DNA from: Rickettsia typhi
Lineage (GTDB): Bacteria; Pseudomonadota; Alphaproteobacteria; Rickettsiales; UBA1997
Length of the DNA: 14,386 nt
Direction of reading: 5' to 3'
Assembly: GCA_945874115.1 (NCBI GenBank)
Contig: CAMCFD010000039.1
Coordinates: 1-14,386 of the forward strand
The notes beneath the pieces were generated by a model. It made no database searches and was not told where the DNA came from. It saw only the letters and a program-made list of their open reading frames with translations. The translations under genes and the position numbers were made by a program. Shown piece after piece: positions 13,542 to 14,386 of the stretch (its first letter is position 1; each line of letters opens with the position of its first letter).

Positions 13542-14386
13542 ATGACGACGATAAAATCGAATGTAAAAAAGATTTGCGAAAATGTTAAAAAAGCCAGTCA
13601 AGATGCTTTTGAGATTTCGACAAAAACCAAAAATGAAATTTTGCAAGATGCTTCTAAGTCAATAAAGTCAAGGATTAGTGAAATTATTGCGCAAAACCAA
13701 AAAGATGTTGAGTTTGCGCTTGCTAACAAAATTGACTCGGCGAAAATTGATCGTTTAATTTTAGATGAAAACCGCGTTAATTCTTTGTCGGACGCGCTTT
13801 TAGAGATTGTCAAACTTGATGATCCGGTGGGAAAAATTCTTTACGAAACTAATCGCGACAATGGTTTGAATATTAAGCGCGTTTCAACGCCGATCGGTGT
13901 GTTGTTGGCGATTTTTGAGTCGCGCCCAAATGTGGCGCTTGATATTGCGGCGCTTTCGCTTAAATCGGGCAATGCTGCGATTTTGCGCTGTGGATCTGAT
14001 TGTATAAATTCGGCGAAAATTTTGGTCGAAATTTTTCAAGATTCGATGGAAAAATTCGGCGTAAACCGCGATTTGATTCAGCTTGTCGATAACACCAACC
14101 GCGATTATGTAAAATATTTGCTGAAAATGGACAAATATATCGATGTTGTTGTGCCCCGCGGAGGCAAGTCGCTGATTGAGGCGGTGATGAAATCTACGAA
14201 AATTCCGGTGTTTAAACATCTTGACGGAAATTGTCACACTTATATTCATGAAAAAGCCGATTTTGACAAGGCGCGAAAAATTGTTCTCAATGCCAAGCTG
14301 CGCCGCGTAAGCGTTTGTGGCGCTACGGAAAGTTTGTTGATTGATCGAAAAATCGCCAAAGAAATTTTGCCACTAATCGCGCATGA
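13542..14386 (+). CDS. proA: Gamma-glutamyl phosphate reductase (3' end beyond window)
   Basis: Second step of proline synthesis: NADPH-dependent reduction of gamma-glutamyl phosphate to glutamate-5-semialdehyde, in the cytosol. The window holds 281 residues of the usual ~415-430, open at its right edge. Visible family motifs are PIGVLLAIFESRPNV (117-131), LKSGNAAILR (140-149), VVPRGGK (203-209), KHLDGNCH (225-232) and NAKLRRVSVCGATE (250-263), with the catalytic Cys259. The GA.E variant after the cysteine resembles alphaproteobacterial ProA. The ATG at 13542 comes 1 nt after the stop of the preceding membrane-protein gene, so all three genes likely form one transcript. proB is not visible in the window. 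No Shine-Dalgarno sequence precedes it; translational reinitiation is likely. Confidence 0.95.
   Translation, partial: MTTIKSNVKKICENVKKASQDAFEISTKTKNEILQDASKSIKSRISEIIAQNQKDVEFALANKIDSAKIDRLILDENRVNSLSDALLEIVKLDDPVGKILYETNRDNGLNIKRVSTPIGVLLAIFESRPNVALDIAALSLKSGNAAILRCGSDCINSAKILVEIFQDSMEKFGVNRDLIQLVDNTNRDYVKYLLKMDKYIDVVVPRGGKSLIEAVMKSTKIPVFKHLDGNCHTYIHEKADFDKARKIVLNAKLRRVSVCGATESLLIDRKIAKEILPLIAH

Noticed and set aside
13884..14249. 121-residue minus-strand frame
   Set aside because: Antisense to proA motifs; no independent support.

Overview
The window is AT-rich DNA that looks like an alphaproteobacterium of the order Rickettsiales. The strongest marker is the large minus-strand VirB6/TrbL-family protein. 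It has a GCIEADEF-type N-terminal motif, a cysteine-rich exported domain, a multi-TM core ending in an IPTLAGSL motif, and a long hydrophilic tail, which is the form VirB6 takes in the Rickettsiales vir homolog (Rvh) type IV secretion system. RlmN, ProA (NAK..R..VCGA.E) and the lone carA fit an alphaproteobacterium. Genes for shikimate (aroB), carbamoyl-phosphate (carA) and proline (proA) synthesis show more biosynthetic capacity than is usual in Rickettsia itself, so a less reduced or early-branching lineage is likely. This placement comes from reading motifs by eye.

Layout: (1) 1-174, 3' end of rlmN (+). (2) 175-470, a leader with inverted repeats and an unexplained open frame. (3) 471-1637, a COG4529/YdhS-like FAD/NAD(P)-binding protein (+). 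(4) 1638-2048, a gap between convergent genes holding several inverted repeats. (5) 2049-3191, dnaJ (-). (6) 3192-3541, the dnaJ upstream region with a large interrupted hairpin. (7) 3542-7519, the solitary VirB6-like gene (-). (8) 7520-7883, a gap with little in it. (9) 7884-7969, tRNA-Leu(UAA) (-) with its own promoter. (10) 8156-9247, aroB (-), divergent from (11) 9315-10463, carA (+); their promoters overlap head-to-head. (12) 10557-12092 and 12089-13540, two very divergent antiporter-like membrane proteins of the NuoL/M/N-Mrp superfamily (+), overlapping by 4 bp. (13) 13542 to the window end, proA (+), starting 1 nt after the previous stop.

Most genes are ordinary housekeeping or biosynthetic genes. 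Three things stand out: the isolated VirB6-like protein with a lipobox, a non-ATG start and a ~650-residue tail; the compact unit joining two degenerate ion-channel subunits to a proline-synthesis gene, which suggests (but does not prove) an osmotic or sodium-stress role; and the general lack of Shine-Dalgarno sequences. I see no CRISPR array, insertion sequence, prophage gene or rRNA gene. I did not find a clearly new defence or mobile system.
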